The position numbers and the translations under genes are program-made. 42,753 nucleotides of DNA from Chara braunii (taxonomy: Eukaryota > Streptophyta > Charophyceae > Charales > Characeae). The stretch spans positions 2,472,178-2,514,930 of the forward strand of contig BFEA01000011.1 in NCBI GenBank assembly GCA_003427395.1. The letters are read 5' to 3'. The notes beneath the pieces were generated by a model. The model did no database searches and was not told the origin of the DNA. It worked only from the letters and a program-made list of their open reading frames with translations. Shown piece by piece: positions 1-10,613 of this stretch; the first letter of the stretch is position 1, and each line of letters starts with the position of its first letter.

Positions 1-68
<68 letters not shown>
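1..68. repeat. (AG)n microsatellite in a BBS9 intron
   Basis: Uninterrupted AG dinucleotides from the window edge. On the BBS9 coding strand this is a CT tract starting six bases after the splice donor. Confidence 0.97.
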
Positions 69-71
<3 letters not shown>

Positions 72-73
72 AC

Positions 74-252
74 CTTGAATGCCACCAAAGGGTCCATAGA
101 CGAAGTTGTATGCTGAGCGATCTAGTGGGAAGCTGAATCGTTTTTGAAGGGTTAAGTAGCTGGCCTGCTCCTCATCCACACCTACAGTCATTACGGTGTA
201 TACCACCACCTCCCGCGGATGCAACACACAGATTGCCCATTGTTCCTTGAGC
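74..252 (-). CDS. BBS9: Internal exon of BBS9 (PTHB1), BBSome subunit, partial gene
   Basis: On the minus strand an open frame encodes residues reading AICVLHPREVVVYTV, then about 20 variable residues, then LDRSAYNFVYGPFGGIQG. This is the pattern of the N-terminal beta-propeller of BBS9/PTHB1, where animals have AVLHSRKLCVYSV and LQRTACNMTYGSFGGVKG. The frame meets a good splice donor (CAAG|GTGAAC, GT at 73-72) just before the (AG)n tract, so the Leu-Ser run that would follow is intronic. I place the acceptor at TGTGGCAG|GC (exon starts at 252); the frame stays open up to an ATG at 311, so the 5' boundary is less certain. BBS9 is a core subunit of the BBSome, the coat-like complex that moves membrane proteins in cilia. 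It is kept in plants with motile sperm and lost in flowering plants. Flanking exons were not found here; the next one should lie left of the window. Confidence 0.82.
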
Positions 253-557
253 CTGCCACAAGAGCAACCATGTTTGGAGTCATTCATGATTGGTGATGGC
301 ATTCCTTCCATAGATATGAATCATGCAGTTTAATGCACAACTAAGAAAGCAAATCAGGCGGAGTCATCTTCGAGGTTTTCACTTTAACAAAAATAAGGGT
401 GATCAGAGCTGAAACATGGAAGACCCACCAGTTTTTTTCTAGGGCAATCAGATGACTGGAGTATGACCCCAAGGAATGGTATTGCCTCCACAATAATTTG
501 AAATCAACCCTTCTGGTGTCTGACTATTCAGTAACTTAGGATATAACTTTAGGCCTA

Positions 558-706
558 AAGCACCAGTACATAGCCCCAGTCAAGTTAAGAGTCCTATCGA
601 GCCTCTCCTAAAATTTCGGAGGCTCTCGCTCCGTCGATAAAATAAATCGACAGCGGGCGGCCTCCGAAAGGGGCCCGTGGTCGATGGCTGGCATGTACTG
701 GTGTTT
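558..706. repeat. Hairpin repeat with terminal inverted repeats
   Basis: CACCAGTACAT at the left is mirrored by ATGTACTGGTG at the right. Inside, CGGAGGC pairs with GCCTCCG, and TCGAT pairs with ATCGA around an A/T loop, so the whole segment can fold into one long hairpin. No clear target-site duplication was found. It may be a small MITE or the 5' end of the LINE scrap that follows. Bases 312-557 hold nothing recognisable. Confidence 0.5.
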
Positions 707-737
707 AAAAACCAAAAACCCAACCCCAGGCATACAG

Positions 738-1890
738 AAGAGATGGTCAGAAATATGGCAGCTTGACCCCAGCACAGCAATTGATATCTCCTGGGGAGAC
801 TACATTAAAAATCAAGCCAATAGGTCCACACTATGCCATGGTTGATCGCTTAGGCAGCCCTTCCAGTGGCTGGCTCAATGAACGCATGAAAAACTCGGAA
901 ACCAACAGCATGCCTTTCGCAAAATGTGCTCAAATAACATGGAAGAAGACATATTACACTGTCTGATAAATACCCTGCCGCAATCTGCGCCTGGTCAAGA
1001 GGAACAAAGCTGTGGCTCTCCCTCTTCGCTATTCCCACCCCTCACATCCCTGCTGACCAGTGTCCTAGCTCCCCTCCCACTTAAACCACTAGTACGTTTC
1101 CCAGTCATTTCTCTCCGACGCGGTGCTTGCGGCAGCAAGTTTTGGGGGTCAGTCTACCAGAGCAAAATGGCTTAGCGGCACCAGCGAAAAGAAGGCCTGC
1201 TCTGGTTGGTCTTTTCTTGGTGCGCAGTACATTTTGAGGCTCGGCAAGGGCAGTGTCAAAAGTACGGGTGATTTAAATGGTCCAGAAGGGTGATGGTTTC
1301 TAATGATAAGGAAGGCGTCTCTGTCGACAATCTGGAAACAAAGGTGCGCTCTGACTATCGAGGCCGACGAAACAGACAAAGACCAGACCTGGGGATCTCT
1401 TATGCTAATGGTAGAGACAGAGATCACAAGCAGATGGCAGCAAACCAAGAACACATGGCACCCCAGCACCACGCACTACAGGAAAAGGATCTTTATAAGG
1501 GACCGGCTTTTCAATGTGAACATTGCTACAGTTGACAATGACAACGGACTGCACTGGAAGAACTGGGACCAAACGCGAGATACAACGTTGGTCGCACATG
1601 GCCACTTCCAGCAGAGACAGCAGACTTTCAAATGGAATGGCTTTGACCAAGCCTGAGCGGTCTCTGACAGATGGCACACTGAACAGTCGGTCAATCCTTC
1701 GTTACAGGAGCAATTAATCAATGCTGTTCAGGGATCCTTCGGCCAAACGGAAGAAAGTGTAGTGTGCGGTTATTGATTGTACTTTTCCCTCTTTTTTTTT
1801 TTTTGCCCGGGGAAAGGGAACCCGAATGGTGCTCCCCAGAATAGCACAGCGCCAGAGCCATAAGGGGTAAAAAAAAGCAAGTGAACCAAC
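738..1890 (+). mobile_element. LINE 3' fragment (ORF2 C-terminus plus 3' UTR), decayed
   Basis: A 5'-truncated non-LTR retrotransposon remnant. Conceptual reading across frames gives a tryptophan-rich stretch ending WLNERMKNSETN. Next come the remains of the zinc-binding region found after reverse transcriptase (KMC at 921-929, then EEDILHC; the first Cys has become Arg), and then MIRKASLSTIWKQRC near 1303. The same blocks occur in order in the LINE at 13262-17060. The 3' UTR (about 1718-1868) ends in CTCCCCAGAATAG followed by a short A run at 1869-1877, again matching that LINE's 3' end. Several frameshifts show it is dead. Confidence 0.75.
1290..1656 (+). pseudogene. LINE ORF2 C-terminal domain remnant
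   Basis: Overlapping frames encode the region after the zinc-binding domain of L1-like ORF2. The block IRKASLSTIWKQRCALTIEA corresponds to IRKVTLWSIWKERC at 10269 and to RKVTLWVIWKERC in the LINE near 14060. No catalytic domain remains here. Confidence 0.6.
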
Positions 1891-2217
1891 ACAGAAACCA
1901 GTGTGCTGTGGAGGGAACCCATCAATTATGTAAACCAGTCCATGGCTCACCAGGTGACAAACAGATTCAGAATTTCAGAAAGATCTGACCACCAAGGTTG
2001 AAGCCTGGAGCTCCAGAGAGCAGAGAAAAGCCAAATGCCCTACCAGGCAGCACTGCACAGTGGGTTACACCAGAGGGCAGTGTTTGGTGTCTGAATCATT
2101 CAGGATATCCAGATTGGTAGAGATAAGCGGTGCCCTCCAGCCCTGCAAAAAGAAAAGAGAAAAATGTTCAAAAAACTTTAAAAAAAGATCTGTTTTTTTT
2201 TTCAATTTTCAGCAAAT
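1891..2217. other. Intergenic, nothing recognised
   Basis: Mixed-composition DNA without a conserved frame or repeat I could identify. Confidence 0.5.
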
Positions 2218-2380
2218 TTTTAGTTTTTTCCATGGTTACGTTCCGGACGTCCGGACCGAGGTCCAGACAGTCCGGAGTACCATGTCCGCGCGGACGTATG
2301 GTCCGGAGGGTCCGGAAGGTGCCAAATCCAGAGGATTTAAAAAAAAAAAACGGGTCGACCTGGACCCTTTGTTGGGTCGA

Positions 2381-2672
2381 GGCCGACCCCAGAAAATTGT
2401 GTGGGGTAATTTTTCGACCCGTTGGGCCTCTGCAGTCACGGCCGGACGCGCACTACTTAGGTTTATAATTTTTTTTTTTTCGTTCACTCTGCATTCCTGG
2501 TGTGGCCTCGTTTTGGGGGGGAAACGAGGTCTGTTCGAATCGAAACTCCCCCCGCCCGCCATTCACCCCGCTGGAATGCGACGAGCTGTTGACGTCCTCG
2601 TTGCAGCACTTCCCCCGTCGCCGTCGTCGAGGCTGCTCGTGCCGTGTGCACGTGGTCGCCGTCATTGTCGCC

Positions 2673-2739
<67 letters not shown>

Positions 2740-3076
2740 NGAGGCCGACCCCAGAAAATTGTGTGGGGTAATTTTTCGACCCGTTGGGCCTCTGCAGACA
2801 TGGCCGGACATGCGCTTCTTAGGTTTATAAATTTTTTTTTTCATTCACTCCACAGTCTTGGTGTGGCCTTGTTTGTGGGGGGAAACGAGGTCTGTTCGAA
2901 TCGAAACTCCCCCCCCACCCGGCATTCAGCCCGCTGGTATGCTTTCGAAACTCCCCCCGCCCGCCATTCACCCCGCTGGAATGCGACGAGCTGTTGACGT
3001 CCTCGTTGCAGCACTTGCCCCATCGCCGTCGTCGAGGCTGCTCCTGCCGTGTGCAAGTGGTCGCCGTCGTTGTCGC
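2381..3076 (+). repeat. Direct duplication, period about 360 bp
   Basis: GAGGCCGACCCCAGAAAATT occurs at 2380 and 2741, and the copies stay alignable to GTCGCCATCAGA. They differ at scattered bases (TCACGGCCGGACGCG against ACATGGCCGGACATG), so this is not a simple copy error. The second copy also carries an extra partial repeat of its CTCCCCCC segment. The N at the junction leaves open a join of two haplotypes. Confidence 0.75.
2677..2739. repeat. (AG)n microsatellite ending at an undetermined base
   Basis: About 62 bases of AG. An N at 2740 directly joins it to a second copy of the sequence that begins at 2381. Confidence 0.95.
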
Positions 3077-3478
3077 CATCAGACAGACAGACAGACAGAG
3101 AGAGAGAGGAGTCGTGGAGGAGGGAGGAGTCAATGACGCAGGAGACGCAGAGGAGGGAGGACGACGGCGGCTTAGAGGAGGGAGGATCTCACTGACAGAG
3201 ACGAAGTGGACGTCAAGAAGGACAAGGCGGAGAGGGGTGCAGGGTGTTGGTCGTGCTGTGAAAGATATGACACAAGTCACCCCGATGACAGCACCTTCGG
3301 CAGAGCTGTGTACGCAATGTCACCCACGCTGGCATGTTTTTTTTTTTCCGGACCGTCCGCCTCCGCTATGTCCGGAAGGTCCGGATCATGTCCGGAAGTC
3401 CGGACGTCCGGACCATTCCGGACGTACGTCCGGTTTCGGGTCCGGTCCGGTCCGGGTCCGGCGTAACCATGGTTTTTT

Positions 3479-4084
3479 CATTCACTCGAATTTGCCGCAG
3501 AACTCTGAAAGGAGTCAAAGGACCCCCCTCAGCGGAAATTGTTCGTATTGCAATGCTTCATAACTTCATAAGCCATCTTTCTTCCAGAAGGTTTTGGACT
3601 TTGTCAAAACTTTCTGGAGGTCAAAGTTTTTCAGACCTTTAGTTTTTATTACTTTTTAATATTTGGAATCTTGGATTGCTTTATTTTTAATTTATGTGGA
3701 GCCGGACCTGCACCTAGACATTTAGATGTGGCTCAGGTGTTTGAAAGTTGACATACGCTTTGCTAAATAGATACGTACGATGTGAACCGGCCTGTTTCGA
3801 TTTGCAGAATTGGCTGTCCAAGTTCAGCTTCCAAGAGAACGTCCTCCAAACAGAAGTTCTTTTGTGTTGGAAGGTAGACCCGCAAGTGTCCGTTCAAACT
3901 GCCAGTCACAATTTTCACTGAAATATCGATTGATCACAAAGAAGAAGACGACAAAGTGAGCAGAGTAGTATCTTCGTGTGGCAACTACAGTATGCTGGAT
4001 ACAATAGACTTTGCAACCATTTTCACTTGTGCTTGTGCCTTTGTGTGGGAACCTTGTTGGTTTTTGAAACAGTCCTATGATCGG
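3479..4084. other. Intergenic, nothing recognised
   Basis: AT-rich with no conserved frame. The 96-codon minus-strand frame at 3824-4114 has no recognisable motif. Confidence 0.45.
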
Positions 4085-4226
4085 AAAACCAAGCCCAGCT
4101 GACTTCCTCTTCACAGAAAGTTAAGGAAACACAGACTGAAAATGAGTTATAAAATACTAACTAAAATAGTAAAATTTCCAAATACAAAAGGTAGAATAGA
4201 CAAAGTGAGCAGCATTTCTCAAGTAA
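4085..4226. repeat. Dispersed repeat, left part (also at about 9980-10100)
   Basis: The run GAAAGT..AGGAAACA..GA.TGAAAATGAGT and the following AT-rich bases recur near 10000-10080 with moderate divergence. This copy was later interrupted by the MITE at 4227 and the LINE at 4693, giving a nested insertion order. Confidence 0.5.
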
Positions 4227-4618
4227 GGGCATACTCACACTACCACGCAAAATCGCAAATTTTATGTAGTTTTTCGGGTCACAAGAGGCACGTATTTTGC
4301 GTGTTCACACAAAAGGGCACGTAAATGTCAGCGGCCTGGACAGCTGCGGGCTTACATATTTTGCGGGGACCTCCAGAGGTCCCCGCAAAATCGTATTTCT
4401 TTTTCCTCTACTGCTTTCTGGAAGCAAAAAAAACAAAATTGAAGGGCATTATGCTGTCTGACTGCACACAACGTATTTTCACATCTCAAGGCCAGGTCAC
4501 GACCCTGTCCTTTCTGCTTTGGGCAAAAAACGGGTGAGCAGGGTGACCCCAGGTGCCATATAAATGCAAATTCACATAAGTAAAATTTGCGGAAGTACGT
4601 GCTAGTGTGAGTATGCCC
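4227..4618. mobile_element. PIF/Harbinger-type (Tourist-like) MITE
   Basis: The terminal inverted repeat begins GGGCATACTCACACTA on the left and ends TAGTGTGAGTATGCCC on the right. It is flanked by the trinucleotide TAA at 4224-4226 and 4619-4621. GG-starting ends with a TWA target-site duplication are the hallmark of PIF/Harbinger elements. At 392 bp with no transposase it is non-autonomous. A perfect internal palindrome, TTTTGCGGGGACCTC / GAGGTCCCCGCAAAA, sits near 4357-4390. Confidence 0.82.
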
Positions 4619-4692
4619 TAAGTGAGTAGTATCACCAAGACAAATAAAGTATGCTCAATACAATTATGCTGACAGTACAGTAGGGCAGGACT

Positions 4693-7600
4693 TTTTCTTT
4701 TCTTTTCTTTTCTTTTCTCTTTTTTTCCCCCCACCAAATAACAGAGCTTCTTGGCTGTGGCTCCTACCATTCCTCAACCCTGCCTAAGTTACCCTCTGCT
4801 AATTTTGCCTACCAATCCGTCTGGTCCCAGTTCTACTCCTCTCAGTTGTGAAACTGTCAGGTAGGTGTGTTATTCGAGAGCGTTCTGGGGCCCCTATAAT
4901 CTTCTTTGAGGTCTCACCCTCTAAATTCCTATTTGTTTTATTTCCGTGTAAACCCTAAACCCTAGACCCTAAACCCTGATCCTTAAACCCTCGGTTGTCA
5001 GACTATCTTGTTTCACCCATTTCCTAGAACGAACAAGGAAAGCCTGTGCTATTCCTGAGCCATAAACCCTGAACCTTCCCTGAGGGGTAATCCCTGTGAA
5101 CTAATAGTTCTTATCCTGTCCTACTTCATGGTTCCCTTAACGTGACGTTCAGTCTTTTAGCCCTATTGTCTTAGGCCTTGATGAAACCTTGCTTCCTGGC
5201 CTGTTATTCTTGGGTAGCTGTGGGTTGAGACTAGCTCTGTTCGAGACTGTCTAATAGGCTGTCTTTCCTGATAGCTGGGAGTGGAGACTGTATGCGGATG
5301 CAAGGGGGTGGGGGCGAAGGTATTTTGTTGGGATTTGTCGTTATGGTATTGGATCAAGGTGGGAGGGTAGGCTTTAGTTGGGGGTGAGGGTTTTAATGGA
5401 CGTTTCAGGCAATTTGGGATTGGAGATGGGGAGAGTTTTCAGGGGGATTGGAGGGCAGCAGATATGGATATCTCTGTGTTTGGGAGGGTTTTACTGTGGG
5501 TCCGAATGTGGAATTATGGTGGGCGATTGCTTTCTAATAGGTGTCCATATTTTTAGTGGTTATTCGGTTGTCTGGGTGTCCCCGGGGATGAGGGGGTGGT
5601 GGATTTGTTAGGGGGAGGTTCTATGTTGGGGGGTGCCTTGGTGTGGACCCTATCATGTTGTCTTGATCTTGTTGTGGGCTTGGCTTGAGATTTGCCCTTC
5701 TGATCTGCTACTTGATTGGGGAGTGTGTTGGAGTTGTCTGGCGAAGGGGTTGGTATTGTCCTTAGGGAGGTTATCGGCTCGTGATCACCTTGAGCTGGTA
5801 TGACTAGCCAATCCTTAAGGACTAATCTCTCTCTCTCAATTGAGCCTAGTTTACCGTTGCCTAGCCTTGTGGTCATGAATTTCCTGATGATTTCCGTTCT
5901 TTTATCTGGTATTTCCTGAAACTGCTTTTTTTTGTTTTTGTCCCATAAAGCCTGTATTTCTGTTTCGATGATTTGTTTGGTGGTGATCAGGGGGTTCTCG
6001 GGTTTGATGCTGGTGTCGTTGAAGTTTGCTGCACATCTCCTTTTCCAGATTGCCCATAGTGTGCCCTTCCTGATTAGCGAAAAGAAGAAGAGTTCAAATC
6101 CTTTAAGGGGGGGGGGGGTTCTTTGTCTAGGAAAAGGGTGGCAGGGTTGATTACTATCTTGCTGTTGGAAAGTTTGCTCCAAGTTGTTTCTACGTCTTGC
6201 CACAGTCGTTTGGCTTTTACGCAGCCAATAAAGCAGTGGTTGAGGGACTCGTCGGTTTGTGAATTGCATACCCGGCACCATGCCGCTTGTTCTGTTCTCT
6301 CTTCTTTTCTTCTTCTTTGTGATAGCCATAGATTGACTGGGACTGCCCTGAAAGTTATGAGCCATAGTAGGCTCGCTAGCTTGGTTGGTTTTGTGCAGAA
6401 GATCAAGGACCAGGCTGGATTGATGGTGGGTATTGGAACTGAGGTTTCTTCTTTTTCCCATCTTTCTGCAGTAAGGTTGGTACTGAGGTTGGTTTTGATA
6501 GCAACCTATAGCCCAGTTTAGGGGTGTAGTCGGTTAGCTTGTGGCGGTGTTCTACGAGGCAGTGGGGGTTTGATGTACTCCAGGACCACTCGGTTGGGTC
6601 AATTTCCAGGTGGCGTAGTTCTGTTTCTGGCTTGTCGACCCTGTTTCTGTCCCCTTCGATTACTCTGATTCTTCTGAGGGCACTAACCTTAAAAGCTCCT
6701 ACTGCTCTGCTTTCTTTGCTGAGGAAACTAGCCGGGTTACCTGGTTCTTCTAGGGCAAAGATGGAGCATAGAATCCACTCTTTGTTGAATTGCTCATAGT
6801 TGATTATTTTGAGGACCTCCTGGGTTGTTCTTTGTCCCTTATGTGCTGCCCAGTCTCCCCCCAACCATGACTGGGTTGATCTCAGTAGTAGTCTCCAATC
6901 CATGGATATACTTTCTATGATCGTGGAAATATTCGTTTCTAGATTGTGGCTTCCTTTCAAGATTGTCCTTAGTTCTCTCTCGGATTTCCAGGTCTTTGTG
7001 TCCTCGTTCCACAGATGTTGGATCTGCCACAGCCCCTTTTCTAGCCAGTTGCCCCGTATGGTGTTGGCTTTGTTGAGTTGAATACTGCGGCCGTTCTCAT
7101 CTAAAATCCAGGGATTGCCGGAAATTGGTTGTCTGAGGACTTTGTCTCTTCTTTTGGGGCCTATTCTGTTTTTTGGGAAAATCTTTCTCCATTGGAGTAT
7201 GAGCTGTTCCCAAAAGGATTTGTTGTTGTTTGAGTTCTCTTCGTCCCTTTCGTTCCCTGCTTCCTATCGGTGGTTCTTTTTTCTGGAATCTTTGGGGGGG
7301 GACCAGTATGGGTTGAAGATCCAGTAGAGGCCTGACATGTCCGGTGGGGATTGAAAGGGCGCCAAATCTCTGATGTGGTTGAGGGTCAACGGCACCCATT
7401 GTAGGTTGTCCTATAGTGTTAGCCTGATGATCCATTTTATTTGGAGAGCTTGTGTTTGGCGAGCTGGGTCTATGACGCCTAGTCCGCCTTTTTCGTTGGG
7501 TAGTGTGACTACTTGCCATGCTACTTTGTGTATGAAGTGCTGGTTTTCCAGATTTCCTGTCCATAGGAAGGTTGCTGCCCTGCAACGGATGTGTTGTTGG

Positions 7601-8614
7601 AATTCCAGTGAGGGGATCCAGATTGACGTGGCATACCACATCATTGCCAAGATTGAGTTGTTTAAGGCCAGAGTTCTGCCTAGTAGGGAGGTATATGCCC
7701 CTTGCCACTTGTGCATTCTGTTGGTCATTGGGGCCATCAGGGACTGGGCTGATATTGGGTGACTGCCCTTTGAGCTGATGTTGATTCCCAAGAAGCAGAT
7801 GGGAGCTGAGGGATCTGGCCATTGTAGGCCATCCGGGGATAATTCTATGGGGGGGGGGGGGAGTCTGCTATCCACCAACCGATCGTTTTTGACCAGTTGA
7901 CTTTCATTTCCGAGGCCAGTTGAAATGCTTGTGTTGCTCTCGTTAATGCTTGGAAGGAGGAGTTGGAGGCTCTGATTAGGACTGTGAGGTCGTCGGCGAA
8001 TAGGAGGGTGGTTGGTAAGTTAAGGATTTGACCTCTTTCNTCCNTAATGTTATTCANACGTTCTATTGATAAGTNTTTTCTCAGGAAGGNTGNNACGNCT
8101 TCCATGACAAAGAGGAAGATAGGGGCCGCTAAAGGGTCTTCCTGTCTCACCGATCTCGACATCTTGTAGGGATTTGAGAGGAAGCCGTTGATTTGCACTA
8201 TGCTCTGATCATCGTTGTAAAGGATTCTTACCCATTTTCTGAAACTGTGGCCCACTCCCATTTTTTCCATACACATTTGGAGGAAGTCCCAGTTAACCTG
8301 GTCGTATGCCTTCTCGAAGTCGAAGAATAGGATGGCTGCAACGATCTTCTTTTGATTGATTATTCTGGTGGACTCGCAAAGGGTAATCACGTTGTCTAGA
8401 ATGAGTCGTCCCGGGATAAAGCCCGTTTGGTCCAGGTGGAAGCAGTTTCCTGTTATTCGATTGATTCTAGTGGCTAGGAGTTTGGCTAGGATCTTGTATG
8501 CCACATTTAGGAGGGAGATGGGCCTGTAGTTCCTTATGCCCTCCTTATTTCTTTTCTTATATAGCAGCGTGACTACCCATGTGCTTAGGTCGGGTCCTAA
8601 GGACTCATGTTCCC
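4693..8614 (-). mobile_element. 5'-truncated LINE (L1-like), 3.9 kb, with target-site duplication
   Basis: Bounded by ACAGTAGGGCAGGACTT at 4677-4693 and 8615-8631, a perfect 17-bp target-site duplication. On the minus strand it starts inside the reverse transcriptase domain, runs through the ORF2 C-terminus and a 3' UTR, and ends in an A-rich tail (AAAAG repeats, 4692-4728). Endonuclease and ORF1 are missing, as expected for incomplete target-primed reverse transcription. The 3' UTR holds telomere-like CCCTAAA units (about 4950-4992 on the plus strand). Confidence 0.92.
5553..8614 (-). pseudogene. LINE ORF2 remnant: reverse transcriptase and zinc-binding C-terminus
   Basis: Translated minus-strand frames contain, in order: NYRPISLL (about 8531), GFIPGR (8423), FFDFEKAYDQVNW (8327-8289), the catalytic FADD (8000-7989), the tryptophan-rich linker, and a zinc-binding CRVC..NHCFIGC block (about 6277-6223). 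These are followed by MIRKGTLWAIWKRRC and a Pro/Ser/Thr-rich tail. The usual RQGDPL motif reads RQEDPL near 8147, a change in a conserved reverse transcriptase turn. Frameshifts near 7850, 6960 and 6400 and unresolved bases at 8040-8100 break it. The element begins at the Trp of WEHESLGP; residues upstream in the frame are flanking DNA. Confidence 0.88.
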
Positions 8615-8631
8615 ACAGTAGGGCAGGACTT

Positions 8632-8851
8632 GAGTTAAGATCTAGGTGGAATAATTGACAGTAGAGGGACTGAACACAGATGAGAATAAGGGGCAAAATT
8701 CTTGGCACAGTCGTGGCCCGGGCTCTGCTTGGCCGGAGAGCCTTGCTCAGCCTGTGAGCTGTGTGAATTGTGTGAGGGACGCCAGGACCGGTTCATGGCA
8801 TTGTCTAATAAACATTGCTCCTTTTCCAACAACAAAAAAAAAAAAAAAAAA
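8632..8851 (+). other. Possible retroposed transcript end with poly(A)
   Basis: AATAAA at about 8808 is followed 20 bases later by a pure A run (8833-8851), the arrangement of a cleaved and polyadenylated RNA copied back into DNA. No protein was recognised upstream and no duplication was found after the A run, so origin is uncertain. Confidence 0.35.
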
Positions 8852-10214
8852 GATTAACATGTTGTCTTGATTGTACATCTAGGATGCTGGGCCTGAGCCC
8901 CCACCCCCCAATAGATTTGGGGCACCAGGGGCAGGTCTCCTGGGGATGGATGCTCATACCACCCCCTGTTAGTAGCCCGAGACTGGTTTTCAGCTATAAA
9001 ATAAAGGACAACCAACCGAATGTGCAATCAGACTCGCTTTCTTTTCCACTCCGCACTCATGCAAACAGATGGTGAGTCACACCGGCGCACAACGCCCACT
9101 CAAAGCTCGGAGATATGGAAGTCGAAAACACAGTTCAGAAACAAGCTCGCTTCAACAGGCTATGGCGCATCAGCGCCTGTACACTCCAACTCTCGTCTCT
9201 CAATCTAACACCACTGTTCGCGCTCCCTCAACTCCGGATCACCCTGGATATCCCACACGCATACACACACTCCCGTACTCATACACTCGCCTATCAGCTA
9301 TGGCGGCTATGGCCGCTGTCCCTCTATGGCTATGGCTAACTATCTCCTTCAGCCCACTTCGTCTCTGGGCACTCTGCAGACCACCTTGCACAAGTCGCTC
9401 AGACAGCGCTTCCGCATGGCTTACGCAGGAATGAATGAATGGCTGGACGTTGCCTCTTGATTTGTACTTCTGGAAGTCGCTGGTCTGCCTCTTTCCACCG
9501 GGCCCATGGTGCACACAGTCCCTCATGGTACTTGCTGACTGGACGCAGTGAGACTGGGACTGGGTACCGCTAACTGAGCAAGGGTGGACTTCACCACTTG
9601 CCCACTTGCCTCTAGTCTGCTGTGAGCAACGTTGGAAGGGCCACTTCCGGACCTGCCGGAAGTCTGTGGACTTGGCCCTTCGACACTGTAGCAGCTACGA
9701 CCTTGACCTTTCAGGACTGTAGCAGCTACGAATTTGACCTTTCAGAAGGGCTACAGCTACGACTTCTAGAACTCGCTAAGACCTCTACCCGACAGGTCTA
9801 CAGATCAAACCCCTACAACCTACGGACCTAGGACAGCCTACCAACTGTTGCGAATACACAGGTCATGGGTTCAACTCTCGGGGTCGACACAGGTACTGTA
9901 CACAGGTAAGGTAAGAACTAGGGATTGAGCCCTGGGATCTGCATTCGTTACTGCTAACAGGTCAATACCGTTTCAGGATGTAGCCGACTTCCTTTTTTTC
10001 AAGGAAAGTGAGGAAACATAGAGTGAAAATGAGTAAATGGGTAAAATATTAATACAAATTTCCCATATACGAAAAGGCAGATTAGGCTGCTGAAAGTAGC
10101 CTCTGTTTTATCACCGTGCCTCTCTGATTTGCAATTTTACAGAAGAAATATGTAACATAATGCTGGGGACTTGGGGGTGGTGCGGGTGGGGGGGGAGGGG
10201 GATCATCATATAAT
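8852..10214. other. Intergenic with small repeats
   Basis: Contains three imperfect copies of a CTGTAGCAGCTACGA..TTGACCTTTCAG unit at about 9680-9765, a possible Pol III B-box (GGGTTCAACTC, about 9867), and the second copy of the 4085 repeat (about 9980-10100). No believable gene. Confidence 0.4.
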
Positions 10215-10392
10215 CCGTAAATCTATTTTCGAAGAAATTGAAATGCAACAGAAAAGATATGGTTCGGGATGATCAGAAAGGTTACACTCTGGTCTATATG
10301 GAAGGAAAGGTGCAGCAGAACCATTGAAGGTCTCTCAACGTCAAGGGAGAAGGTATGGTTAGAGACAAGATCCTCCATTGGACCCCCCATCT
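10215..10392 (+). pseudogene. LINE ORF2 C-terminal scrap
   Basis: Encodes IRKVTLWSIWKERCSRTIEG from 10272, the block that follows the zinc-binding region in the LINEs of this window. The scrap ends where a different repeat begins. Too short to assign a subfamily, but closest in wording to the LINE at 13262-17060. Confidence 0.65.
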
Positions 10393-10395
10393 TTG

Positions 10396-10613
10396 CAATA
10401 TATCCCTACCATGTGCCATCCAACTTTACAAAATGCCCCCGTACTTGGCCACTTTTCCAAGGCCCGATTGCAAAAGGCCAAGGCCCAAATGGCAAGGTCC
10501 AGATTGCAAATTTGCGCACGGGCCTGGCAGGGGCATAACACAATGTATTTGGCCCAAAAGGGCATTCCACTCTATCCACATCTCTCAGGGGCATTTTGGC
10601 ATATATATTGCAA
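10396..10613. repeat. Possible TIR repeat cutting the LINE scrap
   Basis: TTGCAATATAT with AAAATGCCCC about 35 bases inside at the left is mirrored by GGGGCATTTT and ATATATTGCAA at the right. The arms are imperfect and no duplication is clear. The interior is rich in GGCCC/GGGCC. Confidence 0.35.

Larger units (their letters stand above)
2218..3478. repeat. TCCGGA-rich element with inverted ends
   Basis: The left end reads CCATGGTTACG followed by clustered TCCGGA hexamers; the right end is a second cluster of TCCGGA and GGTCC leading into CGTAACCATGG. The ends are therefore inverted repeats of each other. Between them lie two copies of a roughly 360-bp GC-rich segment (from 2381 and from 2741) separated by an (AG)n tract. 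It has no believable protein frame; the frames that span it are low-complexity Arg-Glu or Leu-Ser. Probably a non-autonomous TIR element, but no target-site duplication is clear. Confidence 0.55.

Noticed and set aside
763-966. Stand-alone small gene
   Set aside because: It is one shifted frame of the decayed LINE ORF2 C-terminus.
2060-2830. 256-codon plus-strand frame
   Set aside because: It crosses the TCCGGA element, an (AG)n tract read as Arg-Glu and an N. Frames in all registers are open there because of composition.
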